Assembly (NCBI GenBank): GCA_951812925.1
Contig: OX638371.1
Span: forward strand, 35,004,101 to 35,068,100
DNA length: 64,000 nucleotides
Origin: Calliopum simillimum
Taxonomy: Eukaryota > Arthropoda > Insecta > Diptera > Lauxaniidae
Direction: 5' to 3'
Shown: piece after piece, positions 34,828 to 45,694 of the stretch
Numbering within the stretch: the first letter of the stretch is position 1
Layout: each line of letters opens with the position of its first letter
Notes under the pieces: generated by a model
The model's database searches: none
What the model saw: the letters and a program-made list of their open reading frames with translations, nothing else
What the model was told of the DNA's origin: nothing
Position numbers and translations under genes: made by a program

Positions 34828-36438
34828 TGTTGCAATATTAGTTTTCTTACTTTTAGCTTTATACAGTTCAATTTTATTCTTAACAGTGTATAAAATAAAC
34901 TTAGTAATAATTATTTAATTATTCAGTTGATTAAGCGTTATATAATTCAATTCAATTTATAAATATAATAATAATCCAGGCTTGGTTCTTCTGGCGGAGT
35001 GATTCACAAAGTGTCTGATTCCCAGGGGCGATCTGGGACAGGAGAGCGAGCGAAAGAAATTGGTTTTGAGATTACCGGTTTAAGTGTACTAAGAATAAAG
35101 ACGAGTTCGTTGAATAGTGTAGTTAAAAAATTATTGTATTATGTATTGTAGAATGTCCGAATTGGGACACGAGAATATTGGACTGTCGACCAACAAGTCT
35201 GAGGTCTAATAAAAGACTAGGGCGATCTGGGGCAAGAGAAAGCAAGCAAAGTAGAATGTCCGTGTTGGGACACGAGAATATTAGACTGTCGACCAACAAG
35301 TCTGAGTTCTAATAAAAGACAAGGGTGATCTGGGACAAGAGAAAGCAAGCGAAGTAGAATGTCTGAGTTGGGACACGGGAGTGTTAGACTGTCGACCAAC
35401 AAGTCTGAGGTCTAATAAAAGACTAGGGCGATCTGGAACAAGAGAAAGCAAGCGAAGTAGAATGTCTGAGTTGGGACACGGGAGTGTTAGACTGTCGACC
35501 AACAAGTCTGAGGTCTAATAAAAGACTAGGGCGATCTGGAACAAGAGAAAGCAAGTGAAATGTCCGAGTTGGGACACGGGAGTGTTAAACTTGTCGAGGT
35601 TTAATTAAACCGGAGGGCGATCTGGGACAAGAGAAATCAAGTCTAGTAAAACGTCCGAGTTCGGACATGAGAAATGTGGGACAAGAGAAAATCAAATGAA
35701 GTAAAACGTCCGAGTTGGGACACGACAGTATTAAACTTGTCGACCAATAAGTCTGAGGTTTAATAAAAGCCGAGGGCGATCTGAGACAAGAGAAATCAAG
35801 CGAAGCAAAACGTCCGAGTTGGGACACGAGAGTATGAAACTGATCGACCAACAAGTCTGAGGTTTAATAAAAGCCGAGGGCGACCTGGGACAAGAGAAAT
35901 CAAGTGAAGTAAACGTTCGAGTCGGGACAAGAGAAAGCAAATGAAATGTCCGAGTTGGGATACGAGAGTATTAAACTTGTCGACCAATAAGTCTGAGGTT
36001 TAATAAAAGTCGAGAGACAAGAGAAATCAAGCGAAGCTTGTTGCTTCCAAAATTCTGCACATGGTTAGCTGCAGCATTGTTGTTGGTTGTTTACGCAAAT
36101 TCTGGTGCACGTGGCTAGCGGCAGTATGCTTTAAAGTTGTTGGTGGCTTCTTTTCTGAAATGATATTTTTTTTGGTTCTTTTTGCAAAAACAACACGTTA
36201 ATTGGAATTCATTTCTTTTCTTTTCTCTTTTCTTTGTATTTATTTAATTCGGATTCTTATGCTAAATGTATTTTGTAATTAAATATTTCATTGTTAGATA
36301 TTTTCCTTTATTTTATTCTTTTATATTTGTTTATTTTTTTATCTTTAATTCATTTTTCTTTTTCATTATTTTCTTTTACCATATACTTATTTATAAATAA
36401 ATGTAAAGGCTTATACATAAGAGATATAGGTCTTTACA
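34828..36438 (-). repeat. Candidate LTR of a retrotransposon
   Basis: On the minus strand a polypurine tract GGAGGGGA (36439-36446) is followed by TGTAAAGACC..., the layout of a 3' LTR start. The sequence can be followed to ...ATTGCAACA at 34828, giving TGT...ACA ends and a length of 1.6 kb. An AATAAA lies near the far end and a 103-bp minisatellite sits inside. The matching 5' LTR was not found, so the far boundary is tentative. Confidence 0.5.
35149..36030. repeat. Minisatellite, about eight units of 103 bp
   Basis: Units start near 35149, 35252, 35355, 35458 and onward, with GTCCGAGTTGGGACACG, GACCAACAAGTCTGAGGT and GCGATCTGGGACAAGAGAAA blocks. Later units are shortened or rearranged. The minus-strand frames here (for example 35585-35854) only repeat the unit and are not genes. 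Confidence 0.93.
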
Positions 36439-36446
36439 TCCCCTCC

Positions 36447-37235
36447 TTACTTCGCAAAAAAGATCTTCACTATGATTCTCCCAGCTCTGCGGGACATGAC
36501 CTGATAAGTCTGTATGCCGTACGTGCGTCTGAAGCTCAACTTTGCCCTTTTTTCCTTCCAGGCGGTGAGGAGTTGTTCGGCCAGGTCGGCGGGTATGTCT
36601 TTACCAGCGGCGGCTTGGATTTCGGCAATGGAGTCAAACTTCAGTTCCTTTTTGCAAGTTGTGGTGGCGGCTTTAAATTTTTCCCATACTGTCCGGCTTT
36701 GTTGAAGGCGAATAATGGGGCTCATTCTGCTCTTTTTCCCTCAGCCAGCTTCTTGGCTCTTCGCTGTTGCTGCTGGGTTTGTTGTCGTTGCTACTTCTGC
36801 TGCTGCTGCTACTGCTGTTGCTCCGGCTGCTGCTACTGCGTGAGCCGTACCCACTAACAGTGGGGCTACCCTTTCGGCTGCTGCTACTGAGACTTATTAC
36901 GCTGCAGCTGCGGCTGCGTCGGGTGGGAGAGGTGGTTGCGGATGCGACGTCCATTTCCACTTCAGCGTCGTTTGGCACGGGGTTCTTTCCTTCTGCTTCT
37001 TCTTCCGACGAGGAGATTTCGGGGAAGAAAGGACTTGGCGATTTTTCCCGTCGCGGTTCTTCTGCTGAGGTTTTAACCATCTTAACCCTTTTTCCTCCGC
37101 GTCGGAATATGCCGGCCCGCAGCTCCATCTTTAGCTGATCGCTCAGCTGTCTAGGCGCCTTTGCTCTTGGCCATGGTTGCTGCTGGCTGGATGCTTTCGC
37201 TGGTCTCTGCACAGCTGCCAGTCGCCTGGTCGTTC
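36447..37235 (-). pseudogene. Ser-rich retroelement-like ORF, probably frameshifted
   Basis: Two overlapping minus frames join near 36673-36725. The upstream part (about 187 codons) is basic and then acidic, with SSSEEEAEG and a long Ser/Arg/Asn tract. The downstream 92 codons contain TVWEKFKAATTTCKKELKF and SRRAGRIIVKIFFAK. The stop is immediately followed by the polypurine tract, so this would be the last ORF of an LTR element. A possible splice acceptor (TTTTATGTTAG) precedes the upstream frame. GC content is much higher than the surroundings. No protease, RT or integrase motif is present, and I do not recognise the protein. Confidence 0.4.
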
Positions 37236-38496
37236 TTAAAGGCTAACATAAAATCAGGCAAGGAATTAGCCTACTATTGATATATTTCCCAAAATTCAAT
37301 CCAAGCAACCCAAATGTCATATTTTTGTAAGTCATGAATTTAATTTTTTATTAAGTTTTAAACATTTAAAACTAAATTGCTATTTCTATCAGTTTGTATA
37401 CTCTTCGATTTTTTAAAATTTTTATTTTAACATCTATATGGGTCGTTCCACGGTGGATTTTCATTCAAAAAATTTTATTTTATTTTTTTTCGCATTCTTT
37501 GACTCAAAATAAAGGACACGTATTTTTTCTTTTCGTCAGGATCAGTGATGTCGTTTCAAAAAAAATCTCGGTACTCATTTTTAAATTTTTGGGGAGTGTT
37601 TTGGGCTAATGGGGAGTACTATGCTAACATGTTCGTTTTTTTAACCGTCTTTCAGAATAAAATGATTTTTAATGACGGTATCAATTACAAGTTGTTTATT
37701 GTAGAAGTTTTTAACTGACAATAATGCAATTTCATGTCTTGTGAATTGCCTTACGTTGGTTGGAATCGAAACTTGGCAATATTTTCAAAACGACTTCATT
37801 CTTTGGACTCATTCTTGATTCGAGCAAACTAAAACTTTCCAACCTAGCAGTTCGAAATTTTTGTGCTCTTTTGTTGCTGCATACTTCAGCACGTCTGATA
37901 TCGTTTACCTCCGCGTTTCTGGTGATTTGCTAGCATCAGTGGAGTTCGCAGCTACTTTTTTTTTGCTTTAACTATAAACCTGTAATAAATATGGCTCAAA
38001 ATCGCCAAGGTGGGAAGTTTTAAGATTGATTTTTTCACAAAATATATCACAAGCAATTATCATGGCAATTAGCTTATATTGTAGCTTAATCTGTGTTTAA
38101 TCAACCCTGTAATGGAGCATGCACAGAATTCTTTGCTTTCTGTGTTATATTGCTTTTCATCGAAGCTTTAACTGAAAATAGTCACTTTGGGAACGTTTTT
38201 GAAAAGTTCATAAAAGGTCCAAAAAATACCTGATTGTGTTTTTTTTTTACTTAATATTATGGCAAAGAATCAATATTATCAATAATAAATCAAAAAATAA
38301 AAAAAATTTTGCAAACAAACTCCTACTGAAGTAAAATGCATGATATTTAAAAAAAAAAATACAGTTTTTACCCAGTTGGGCCAGTCTGCAAGAAAACATC
38401 AATGACGGGTGCACGACCATATGAAATCTTTGATGATGGATGTGTACTTTTGTATGGCAGTCGTTAACGAAATTTCCAGACAAGTGTCCCATATTT

Positions 38497-38755
38497 CATC
38501 AACGACTAAAAGAGCGACAGTGTCCCTAACATTGTCGTTGATGACATAAAGAGCGACAGTTTCCCTTACGTTGTCGTTGATGACATTCAGGGCGACAATT
38601 TTTACATTTTTTCGTTGATGACATTAAGAGCGACAATTTCCCTTACGTTGTCGTTGATGACATTCAGGGCGACAATTTTTACATATTTTCGTTGATGACA
38701 TTAAAAGCGACAGTTTCCCTTACGTTGTCGTTGATGATATTTTGGTGACATATTT
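38497..38755. repeat. Left subterminal tandem repeats, 38-39-bp period
   Basis: Six or seven units alternate between GTTGATGACATTAAGAGCGA..TTCCCTTACGTTGTC and GTTGATGACATTCAGGGCGA..TTTTTACAT..TTTC, a higher-order two-unit repeat. Subterminal repeats of this kind bind transposase in CACTA elements; that role is inferred here. Confidence 0.9.
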
Positions 38756-38972
38756 ACGTATCATCGAATTAAACCCATTTGAAGATACTTATCAAAATTC
38801 TTATTTCAACAAGGTAAATAAAGACAAATCATAGGTATTTTGAAATGTTTATAATAAAACTTAAAAAAATTCCAGTTTACATTGTAATACAATACTTAAA
38901 AAATTAATATTTAATAATACACGCTCATAATACGATTTATAAAAGGTACACGTACTTATGTAATAATAAATA

Positions 38973-41935
38973 TTACTTGTTTTTTCGAGATTGCTGCTTA
39001 TTGCACCGGTTTTTTATTTTTCGAAAAATGGTCCGCAATTCATCAACATATTCCTCGTAAGGCCTTCCTTCTTTTGAAGTTGCTTCTGTTAAAAGGAAAA
39101 TTTTAGTTTGTTTTTTTAATCTTTTTATATCTGTGCCAAAAAAAAAAAAAAAAACAAACTACCTTAAGTCGACATATTTTGTACTATTAAGTACTTAAAG
39201 ATAATATAAAAACGAAGAAGTTAGTTTTATATGTTCTTGATTTTATTTACAAGCATACCTTCAAGAGCAGTGACGACCCGTCCATAATTTTTTAATGACT
39301 TCTTTCCCTTTGTACCATCGTAGTTGAATTCCATGATTAAATCTTTAAAAAATATTCGTTCAATATTTTTTAACGTTCCTCCCATCATTTTTTTAAGTGC
39401 TCCAACCTAAAGAAATAATTTTATGTGGATGCAGTAATCTATATATTTATACGTAAATAGGCGAACGAAATTGATTCAGTCCTGTTGTGAGCAGAAGCAG
39501 TGGATAGGACTATATTGCTTTTAAAAATGGTCGGTGCCACGCCTCTAAATGGAAAAAATGCTCTCACGGCTTAACCGCTGCATCGATTTTTATGAAATTC
39601 GGAATGAAGATAGGGTTAATACTAAGGAAGGCAAATAAGAAGTTTAAATTTTTTGAATGGTGACAGACTCAACTGTTAGGATTTAAAATATGCAGACATT
39701 GTTACTCATAAGAGTTTGCTTACAGTTGCGTACTCTAGTATTATTAATTAAAAGAGTGAAGCGATGATAATGTGGTTTAGACAGATGGAAATGGCTATAT
39801 TCACTCAGGAGGTAACGATGATGAAGAATAAATTGGTATTCGCTTTCTTGGTACTTGTTATTAAGTGGAACAGCAGGTACTTACAATGTCAGCTTTCTTA
39901 TCGCCACTGAGCTCTTCTTCCAGGCCTTTGATATCATCCTCCGATTTAAGCGGGAATCGTGTCGTAGTCATTACGAAAAGTCCTAAACTCCGCCGCAATA
40001 AAATATTGTTTTCAGTTAACAATTCTAACACATGTTCGAGCTTTTCATTCATGACTTTCATATCTTGCTTCAATGCATGAATATCTATTAAGAAATGCAA
40101 CAAAAGTACTTTTTAACAGGCTACTTCATACATTATCTGTTAAATTAGAATATTAATCTGATCAGAGCTGGATATGACCCTGAACTCTGGAGCTCTTTAT
40201 TTTGGAATATTTTGATAAGTCCGAGATTTTTCGCTCACAGTAACTTTAAATCCAGCATAGTAATGACCTTTTCATTCCATCTATTCGGTTTGTTCCATTT
40301 TCCTTAATAGTCACGAGGTTGTCTGCTTTCAATGGCTGTTAAACACAAACTAAAAGATCCAGGTTGCTCAAAGTTCCATAGTATGTAAGTATGTATTCTC
40401 CTTTAACTCCTAAGAGGAGCATAGAGCCAATATGAAACGTCTCCATTTGTCGCGATCCCTTGCGATGGCTTTTATCTCTTGCCACAACTTTCCCGATTCT
40501 TGAATTTCCTAATACAGCGACATTTTATAGTTGGTTTTGGGTCTACCACCTCTACTGCCTTGTGGATTCCAATCAAGAGCCTGGAGACATACTTCGCAGT
40601 GTGGTTTCCGGAGAGTATGACCGATCCATTTCCACTTGCGCAGCTTGGCTTCGTTTGCTGTAGCCCTTTGATTGCATTTTTGATATAGCTCGGCATTTGA
40701 TATAGTGCGAGGCCACCAAACCTTTAGTAAACGTCTTAAGCATGACGAATACTTGCAGCTTGTTCATTAATTGTTCAGTAACAAGCCACGTTTCGCACCC
40801 ATATAAAAAAAACAGCGGGTGTTAAGAGATTTCCATTTTTGACTTTGATAGGGCGGTTCTTTGGGTGTTTTCTGCCATATAGCATTTGCAGCCATTTCGG
40901 CTTTGCTAGCGAGGTCGTTATACATTCTTCTTTTGTCTTGCCTGCACGATCGCCTGACTTCTTTATTGAGAGAGTTAAAGACCTTTTCGGCGTCGTTTTT
41001 TTGAGCTCTAGTTTTAGCGTATGTCAATAGATAACATAGCACAACAATGATTTTGTTGCAGGACAGCTGAAGCTGATTTCTGAAGGAACTTTCGGCGTAG
41101 AGTCCAAATCCGAGGTCAGACTTTGCCCTACATCTCTATATTTTGAGATATTTGAGGTTGAAGCCACGAATACGAATATTTTTGAGGTTCGATGCAGATT
41201 GCACAAATTGTTTTTCAGTTTTTTGCTTATATTTAATTCATTACGTAGTGCTACTCTTGTACTTCAAAATGAGTTCTTAAAAAGTGTAGTACGATGTTTC
41301 CTTCAATAGTTATGGTCGATTTAAGATGACATCATAAAATTCACAGACTTTAGGTTAGTCGTTACATAGGATTTCATTACATCATCTTAATTTGGCTATA
41401 ACTTTTGAAGAAAACATTTTACGACACTTTTTAAGAGATAACTTTGAAGAGAAAGAGTAGCACTACAATATGAGTTATGTAAAAAAATACAAAAAGATTT
41501 GTGGAGTCTGCATCTAACCTCAAAAATAACCATATTCGGGTTTTTAACTTCAAATATCTCAAAATCTAGAGCTGATGGGCCAATTCTGAAGTCAGAGTCG
41601 GATTCAGACGCAGAAAGTCCCTTCAGAATTGACAAGAAACTTTCATGCAACAATCAAAAGCCTATTATTTGATGTGCAGTGTAATAATTGACGGGAGCAG
41701 CATTGGTTTTAAAGTTACTGTGAGGGAATCCAAAAATTCTCTGAGTAATCAAACGACCCGCATATGAATGAGTTTGAAGGTATTTAAAGAAGAGTATTTA
41801 ATTTGATGTAGAAATACTGAGCTTCAAAAATTCGGAAATAAATCTAGTGTGTGTCGGCGATTAAATAGTATAAAACCACGTACCTGAATTTGGAGAATCA
41901 TTCTCATTCTGGTAATTTTTTCTTGGAATGCTCAT
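38973..41935 (-). CDS. DUF4806-like protein, four-exon transposon gene (170 aa)
   Basis: Four minus-strand exons join in frame at GT-AG junctions: 41935-41884 (MSIPRKNYQNENDSPNS), 40084-39885, 39406-39259 and 39085-38973 (stop TAA), 513 nt in all. Exon 2 begins DIHALKQDMKVMNEKLEHVL, a short coiled coil, then TTRFPLKSEDDIKGLEEEL. Exon 3 begins VGALKKMMGGTLKNIERIFF and contains FNYDGTKGKKSLKNYGRVVT. Exon 4 gives EATSKEGRPYEEYVDELRTI and a basic tail. The FPLKxxxDlxxLE block and the G-G-L...I.R..F...L...FN.dG.kGKKslkn block follow the DUF4806 pattern as I remember it. No stop or frameshift is seen in the spliced frame. Intron 1 holds a LINE and a palindrome. The role is unknown; it may act with the transposase. 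Confidence 0.78.
39465..39660. repeat. Interspersed repeat in intron 2 of the DUF4806-like gene
   Basis: AGGCGAACGAAATTGATTCAGTCC, then GGTGCCACGCC(T)CTAAATGG and CTCACGGCTTAACCGCTGC. The same family recurs at 45695-46130 and 49215-49330. Confidence 0.8.
40390..41042 (-). pseudogene. Non-LTR retrotransposon fragments inserted in intron 1
   Basis: The 3' part (40390-40805) matches the LINE at 24078-24655, including its 3' terminus TATTCTCCTTTAACTCCTA, but is frameshifted several times. The upstream part (40767-41042) is a 91-codon frame with KVFNSLNKEVRRSCRQDKRR and LASKAEMAANAIWQ, the linker between endonuclease and RT in such LINEs. The RT domain itself is deleted. Confidence 0.8.
41046..41660. 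repeat. Palindromic element in intron 1
   Basis: TTGTTGCA..ACAGCTGAAGCTGATTTCTGAAGG is inverted around 41610-41660 (CTTCAGAATTGACAAGAAAC..TTCATGCAACAA). Inner blocks TTTGAGATATTTGA / TCAAATATCTCAAAA and GTGCTACTCTT / AAGAGTAGCAC also mirror. The total is about 0.6 kb. Confidence 0.75.
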
Positions 41936-41970
41936 TTTGTTTTTTCTGAAATAGATACATGTACAATAAC

Positions 41971-43821
41971 TTAAGTACAGTTGTGTAAGATAGGTATTAA
42001 CACACTTTTGTTGTTATAAGGTAAACACATAATTTTACATTTAATCTGATGCAGATTGAAACTAAGTTCCGTACCATCCACTACGTCTTCAGTAACTACG
42101 ATTCCAATATAAATAGAAGGTACTGGCAGCTCATAGAAATTTTCAATTTCTGAAAGCACGAATCCATATACTGTGTTGGATTCAATACGTGTTATTTTGA
42201 GAAATGTCCCAATGGTACCGCTTGTTTCCTTATTTTCCAACAAACAGAAATTATCAGGAATACTAGAGCTAAAATAACAGTCCATTCCTTTGAGCTTAAA
42301 CAGAACCCCTCTTCTTTTATCGCAACTAATTTCTTTCTTTTCCTTAAAGATAGGTAATGGTAGGTAATGATTTTGAATTTGTTGCAGGATTTGACTAGGT
42401 TTCCTTATAACTTTTTTGATTTGCTGCATATAATTTTCAAAGTCATAAGCAGTGAAACTCGTAAGAAGCCCCATTTCTCGTACGCATTGGCATATATGAA
42501 GAAGACTATGTACATTGTATGTGAGAGTTTTCGCACCATAAATATTTGGAAAATATTCTACAAAATCTTGTAATAATTTTTCCGCAGTGATATGATTTTC
42601 GCGAAAGCTATATGGACAACATAGAAGCCTATACGAACAATGCAGCAAAAGAAAATGGTAATATGTATCATCGTCTAATATACCTTTAAGAACGACAATT
42701 CCAGTATAGAGTAGAAGCTGACGAAATTCCGTAGCCTTCCATCTATGAAGCTCGTGTAGAGATCGCGGAGTTCGTCCAAATTCTTTTGGTATGTGTGCCT
42801 TTAGCGACAATAGATTATTGGAAAGCGCACATTTCATATTAGGGTTCAATTTGTTTGATAATATATATAGAATTTTTCTTGTTACACCCAAGTCTACAGT
42901 ATGCATTGGGTCCAAAGGGAGTTGGGAGACCATGCTAACGCCAAGTTCTTCCAAATCTGTGCTCTGATTGCGGAACCTAAGGACATGATGATTTGGATGA
43001 TGTCTCATCTTGAAGTCCAGATCGGTTCGCTTATCGGCACTTTGTTGACTGAATACAGTTACCCGTTCAACCTTCCGCCCAATTTGCAAGCATTTACTGC
43101 AACCCTCAAAGGCGTTATGTCCTACACAGCCAGTAACAAATGCTCTGGCTGGAGCGTCGCATATAAAAGCTCATACTTTAAGAGATATTTGATTGTCTTC
43201 ATAAATTAGACCATCAACTGACATAACTCTAAGGTCATTAATAAGGTCGTGAAGGAACGAATTTATGTCAACGGGCTTTCCTACCCCGCAGAAAACTCCA
43301 ACAATAAAAACACAATTACTTTCTAAATTGACTGTTCTTGCCAAAATTGGCCACAAACCCACACTACTACTCTTATATAATGGTAAACCATCGATACCTA
43401 TGTCTAAGAGTATTAAATCGAGATTTTTTAGTGTGTCTCCTAATTTAAGCAGTTGCACTTGTAAACCAAAGTGAAAGTACTCACCAGGATTTACCGTGCG
43501 AGTAATAATGGGTTGTCTATTCCTTCCTAACAGCCCCCTAGTACTAATTGGAACATCTATGCCTTCAGAGCTCAAGGCTTGCAATATATCATCACCAAGG
43601 CTTCTCGTGACATGGTGTTTTATGTATATTTTTTTTAATTTTTCTTTTAAAGGAATACCATCTTGAGTATGTCTGTCATTTTCTAATGGTTCACCATCGC
43701 TTTGGTTTGCTTCACTAAGCGTCTGGTCTACTCATACGTCTGAATGTCTTTGATTATACATAAGTCTTTTTTTACGAGCAACTGCCCGTCTAATTGATTT
43801 ATGAACACTACTCGTGAGCAT
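41971..43821 (-). pseudogene. CACTA/tnp2-like transposase with two TGA stops
   Basis: From ATG at 43821 to the terminal stop at 41971 there is one frame of 616 codons, interrupted only by TGA at codons 30 (43732-43734) and 217 (43171-43173). After the second stop it reads AFICDAPARAFVTGCVGHNA then FEGCSKC, a Cys/His cluster, then LPLDPMHTVDLGVTRKILYI near codon 304, then RTPRSLHELHRWKATEFRQL and FTAYDFENYMQQIKKVIRKP. This order matches the tnp2-like proteins of animal CACTA/CMC elements as I recall them. With no frameshift, inactivation looks recent. It is upstream of the DUF4806-like gene on the same strand, about 35 bp away; a separate start of the second gene is plausible (acceptor TTTCAG before its ATG). 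Confidence 0.85.
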
Positions 43822-44067
43822 CTTTTTTATTTATAAATACAATATTTATACGATTACGTATTCTATAAGGTACTTACCAATCGGTGTAAATATTATAATT
43901 TTTGACACAATCACTAAAGAGGCACTAATCGAAATCAATATTTGTCACAAAATGATTTTTTTTTTATATTTTTTTCCATAGCTTTCTATATTTAAATTTT
44001 TTTTCAAATTTAAATTGAAAAAATTAAAATCTCCGCACTCTGAATTTTTTTTTTTTAATTCATTGCA

Positions 44068-44193
44068 GACATCTTACAAGACATTGTCATCTATCATGTC
44101 CCTAAAGCTCTGAATGTAGACATTGTTGATGACATCTTACAAGACTTTGTCATCTATCATGTCCCCAAAGCTCTGAATGTAGACATTGTAGAT
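44068..44193. repeat. Right subterminal repeats, two 63-bp units
   Basis: Two direct units begin GACATCTTACAAGAC(A/T)TTGTC and contain CATGTCCC.AAAGCTCTGAAT, with a GTTGATGACAT at the joint. The motif is shared with the left subterminal repeats. Confidence 0.9.
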
Positions 44194-44707
44194 GACATGG
44201 TCGTTAACGAAAATGTCTTCGACGACTATTGGCCCAACTGGGTAGTTATGAATTTTAGGCTATACAACTATATTAATGACTTTAATGTCAAAATTTATTG
44301 TACATGCATAGAACTAAGGCTACGGTATTTTTTAGGAAGATATCTAAAATTGTAAGGGAAATGATGAATTCATGAAATATAACATATTTGATATAGGGAC
44401 ATGAAATTATTTAATTGATTTGCTTTATTATGCAAATTATTTTTTCTTGAGGTGCATTTGAGTAAAGAAGCACATAGTTAGTTATTGAAAAACTGTAAAC
44501 CGTCATTCCGGGAACGACTCGTCATTTCGGGAACGTTTCATCATATCATATATGCGTTCCCGGAATCACGCCCTATTGATGTACGCTCTATAATTTATGA
44601 ATTAAAATAGTAATTTAAAATGAAAAATAGCTTATTTGCCAAAAAGCGCTTTGGCAGTGGGTTAAATGACCTTTCTGCTTTTCACTGAGCAGTAGCTCAT
44701 AGCGGAT

Positions 44708-44756
44708 ATGTATGTATGTATTCTCCTTTAACTCCTAGGAGGAGCATAGGGCCAAT
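44708..44756 (-). mobile_element. 49-bp LINE 3' end with perfect target duplication
   Basis: The insert is the extreme 3' end of the LINE seen at 24.6 kb (GGAGGAGCATAGGGCCAAT and an ATAC-type tail on the minus strand). It is flanked by the 13-bp direct repeat GCTCATAGCGGAT at 44695-44707 and 44757-44769. This is an extreme 5'-truncated target-primed insertion. Confidence 0.93.
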
Positions 44757-45249
44757 GCTCATAGCGGATGCGTTTACTTTAAATAGTTTTTGGTCAGTTA
44801 CATCTGCGTTCCCTGAATTGATGCACAAACTCTCGGACAACATATTTTAGCATATTTCTATTCGAAAACAGTTTTAGCATATATAATGCAATGTACCACT
44901 AAAACAAAATAATTATAATGTTTTGTAATATTCATTTGCTCAATAAAATTATGGCTTAAGTAATTTATTTGCTTCCGAAGCAAATTTCTCACCTTGGTGA
45001 TTTTGTGCCATATATAGAATTCGTAAATTTAATTGCAGAAATATTCAAACTCTTTCACTAACTTTTTCATATTTCAAATTATCGCCATTGACTTACTGCG
45101 AATTTTTTAAACATTAAAAACTAATTTAAAAGTGGGTATTGCCAGACAACATTAAAATCTTTGTGCAGTATGTGCATTTCAAAATTATTAGGCTGAACAT
45201 ACATAAAGACACACTAAATTGTCTGTCGTGTGAACCAGCTCTAAGCAAC

Positions 45250-45436
45250 AATGAATTTTTAAACTTGTGCGTTCGCACTGGGAAATGCGCGCTCTCGCTC
45301 AGGTTCGCGTCAAGCGTGTTCATTTCTGTCGCGTTTGTAGATTTATGATTGCCAAAGCAAGAGAATTGAAAAATGATGGTGGGATTTTATCGCGCGCGCA
45401 TTTCCCAGTGCGAACGCACAAGTTTAAAAATTCATT
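45250..45436. mobile_element. MITE with perfect 43-bp inverted ends
   Basis: AATGAATTTTTAAACTTGTG...GGGAAATGCGCGC (45250-45292) is perfectly inverted at 45394-45436. The spacer of 101 bp is GC-richer than its surroundings. No duplication is clear. Frames reading across it on both strands are incidental. Confidence 0.88.
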
Positions 45437-45694
45437 GCAGCCACAATTCTTGACGATCCATTCTGAAATTTTGAGGGTATTTGCAAAAGTGTTAAGAAAA
45501 TATTTTCCCGTAAAAAAATCGAAATTTGAAATTGAAAAATTGAAAAACTCATAACTTGAGAAATGTGCATATCCTGACGAAAAGAAAAAATAAGTGTCCT
45601 TTATTTTGAGTCAAAGAATGCGAAAAAAAATAATTCGGGTCAAAAAAATTTTTTAATAAAAATCCACTGTGGAAGGACTCATATATAAATAGGC

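Larger units (their letters stand above)
38371..44242 (-). mobile_element. 5.9-kb two-gene DNA transposon, CACTA/CMC-like
   Basis: The 13-bp terminal inverted repeats CCCAGTTGGGCCA (38371-38383) and TGGCCCAACTGGG (44230-44242) are perfect and flanked by TA on each side (38369-38370, 44243-44244). Both ends carry a TCGTTAACGA palindrome (38461-38470, 44201-44210) and subterminal tandem repeats containing (G)TTGATGACA. Two minus-strand genes lie inside: a tnp2-like transposase and a spliced DUF4806-like gene. Younger repeats have inserted into the introns. Two- or three-bp duplications are typical of the CACTA/CMC group, but the termini are not the usual CACTA/CACTG. Confidence 0.8.
37438..45683. 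mobile_element. Outer inverted-repeat pair enclosing the two-gene transposon
   Basis: ATGGGTCGTTCCACGGTGGA...CGCATTCTTTGACTCAAAAT...TTTTCGTCAGGAT at 37438-37542 recurs inverted at 45571-45683 (about 105 bp, roughly 85 percent by eye). The remaining 2.2 kb outside the inner transposon has no ORF. The simplest reading is an older inverted-repeat element into which 38371-44242 inserted. Confidence 0.65.

Noticed and set aside
35217..35987. Several overlapping minus-strand frames in the 103-bp array
   Set aside because: They translate the minisatellite unit; length varies with unit number and there is no independent coding support.
36767..37138. A 123-codon Leu-rich plus-strand ORF at 36.8 kb
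   Set aside because: It is the antisense shadow of the Ser-rich minus-strand tract (Ser codons read as Leu/Arg).
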